The notes below the pieces were generated by a model. That model saw nothing but the letters and a program-made list of their open reading frames with translations. It was not told where the DNA came from and did not search any database. The translations under genes were made by a program, and so were the position numbers. A DNA stretch of 33,371 bases from Candidatus Coprenecus merdigallinarum (lineage in GTDB: Bacteria > Bacteroidota > Bacteroidia > Bacteroidales > UBA932): contig DVGV01000074.1 in NCBI GenBank assembly GCA_018712545.1, forward strand, positions 1-33,371, written 5' to 3'. Numbering within the stretch: the stretch's first letter is position 1; every line of letters starts with the position of its first letter. Shown in pieces: positions 33,321 to 33,371 of the stretch.

Positions 33321-33371
33321 ATGAATACGGACATTAAAAGCCCCTATACAGCGGCCATGACAGGGTGTGGT
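33321..33371 (+). CDS. Start of an unidentified gene, cut by the window end
   Basis: ATG at 33321 opens 17 codons without a stop, reading MNTDIKSPYTAAMTGCG. A promoter-like sequence and a purine-rich GCAAG lie just upstream, and the gene is divergent from metX. There is too little to assign a family. Confidence 0.5.
   Translation, partial: MNTDIKSPYTAAMTGCG

Noticed and set aside
33321-33371. Start of a BREX-type BrxA (DUF1819) gene
   Set aside because: The YTAAMTG stretch is faintly reminiscent, but 17 residues cannot support a family call and no other defence gene is visible.
1-33371. Mobile elements, CRISPR arrays, tRNA or rRNA genes
   Set aside because: I saw no transposase or integrase frames, no regularly spaced repeat arrays, and no cloverleaf or rRNA-like stretches in the gaps.

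Overview
The window looks like a chromosomal segment of a GC-rich Bacteroidales bacterium (phylum Bacteroidota). The evidence is the gene content: a purH-mreBCD-mrdA-rodA cluster, fused aspartokinase/homoserine dehydrogenase, DUF4492 beside cydAB, TlpA-like lipoproteins with a DUF4369-like N-terminus, and GH16/GH20 enzymes. Several promoters also match the phylum's TAnnTTTG (-7) and TTTG (-33) pattern. Genus cannot be told from this; Rikenellaceae-like or a related uncultured gut lineage is a guess. I see no tRNA, rRNA, insertion sequence, integrase or CRISPR array.

Layout. (1) 1-603, minus: ispD, cut at the window edge. (2) 714-7954, plus: purH followed by the rod-shape and elongation genes mreB, mreC, mreD, mrdA (PBP2) and rodA, with gaps of 18 nt or less and one 4-nt overlap. 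(3) 8032-10854, plus: gcvP, followed by a strong hairpin terminator. (4) 10949-15595, plus: a 972-residue ABCG-type exporter with ATPase and membrane parts in one chain, then two tandem paralogous lipoproteins with their own promoter, closed by a 16-bp-stem terminator. (5) 15658-15950: a convergent intergenic region with two related 52-bp hairpin repeats. (6) 15951-24039, minus: a same-strand run read in the order GH16-GH20 fusion, class I glutamine-amidotransferase-like lipoprotein with a HEAT-like tail, secreted C1 peptidase, DUF4492, cydA, cydB. (7) 24197-25089, plus: a small membrane protein and a winged-helix regulator, divergent from the glycosidase across a promoter region with two abutting 12-bp palindromes. 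(8) 25140-32996, minus: a methionine/threonine biosynthetic operon read metX, thrA, metY, asd, then a TlpA-like lipoprotein and an exported YD-repeat protein. It starts from a textbook promoter and has a leader of about 208 nt with strong potential to fold. (9) 33321 to the end, plus: the first 17 codons of an unidentified gene.

How the genes work together. MreBCD, PBP2 and RodA form the elongasome. metX, thrA and metY with asd take aspartate to homocysteine (aspartyl phosphate, aspartate semialdehyde, homoserine, O-acetylhomoserine, homocysteine). cydA and cydB make cytochrome bd oxidase, and DUF4492 is a plausible small accessory subunit. The GH16-GH20 enzyme joins an endo-beta-glycanase module to an exo-beta-N-acetylhexosaminidase, which would suit host glycan or polysaccharide breakdown.

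Most of the window is well-known housekeeping content. The points I would check first are the GH16-GH20 fusion, the metX leader RNA, the palindromes at 24057-24079, the paired hairpin repeats at 15677-15834, and the uncharacterised lipoprotein pair.
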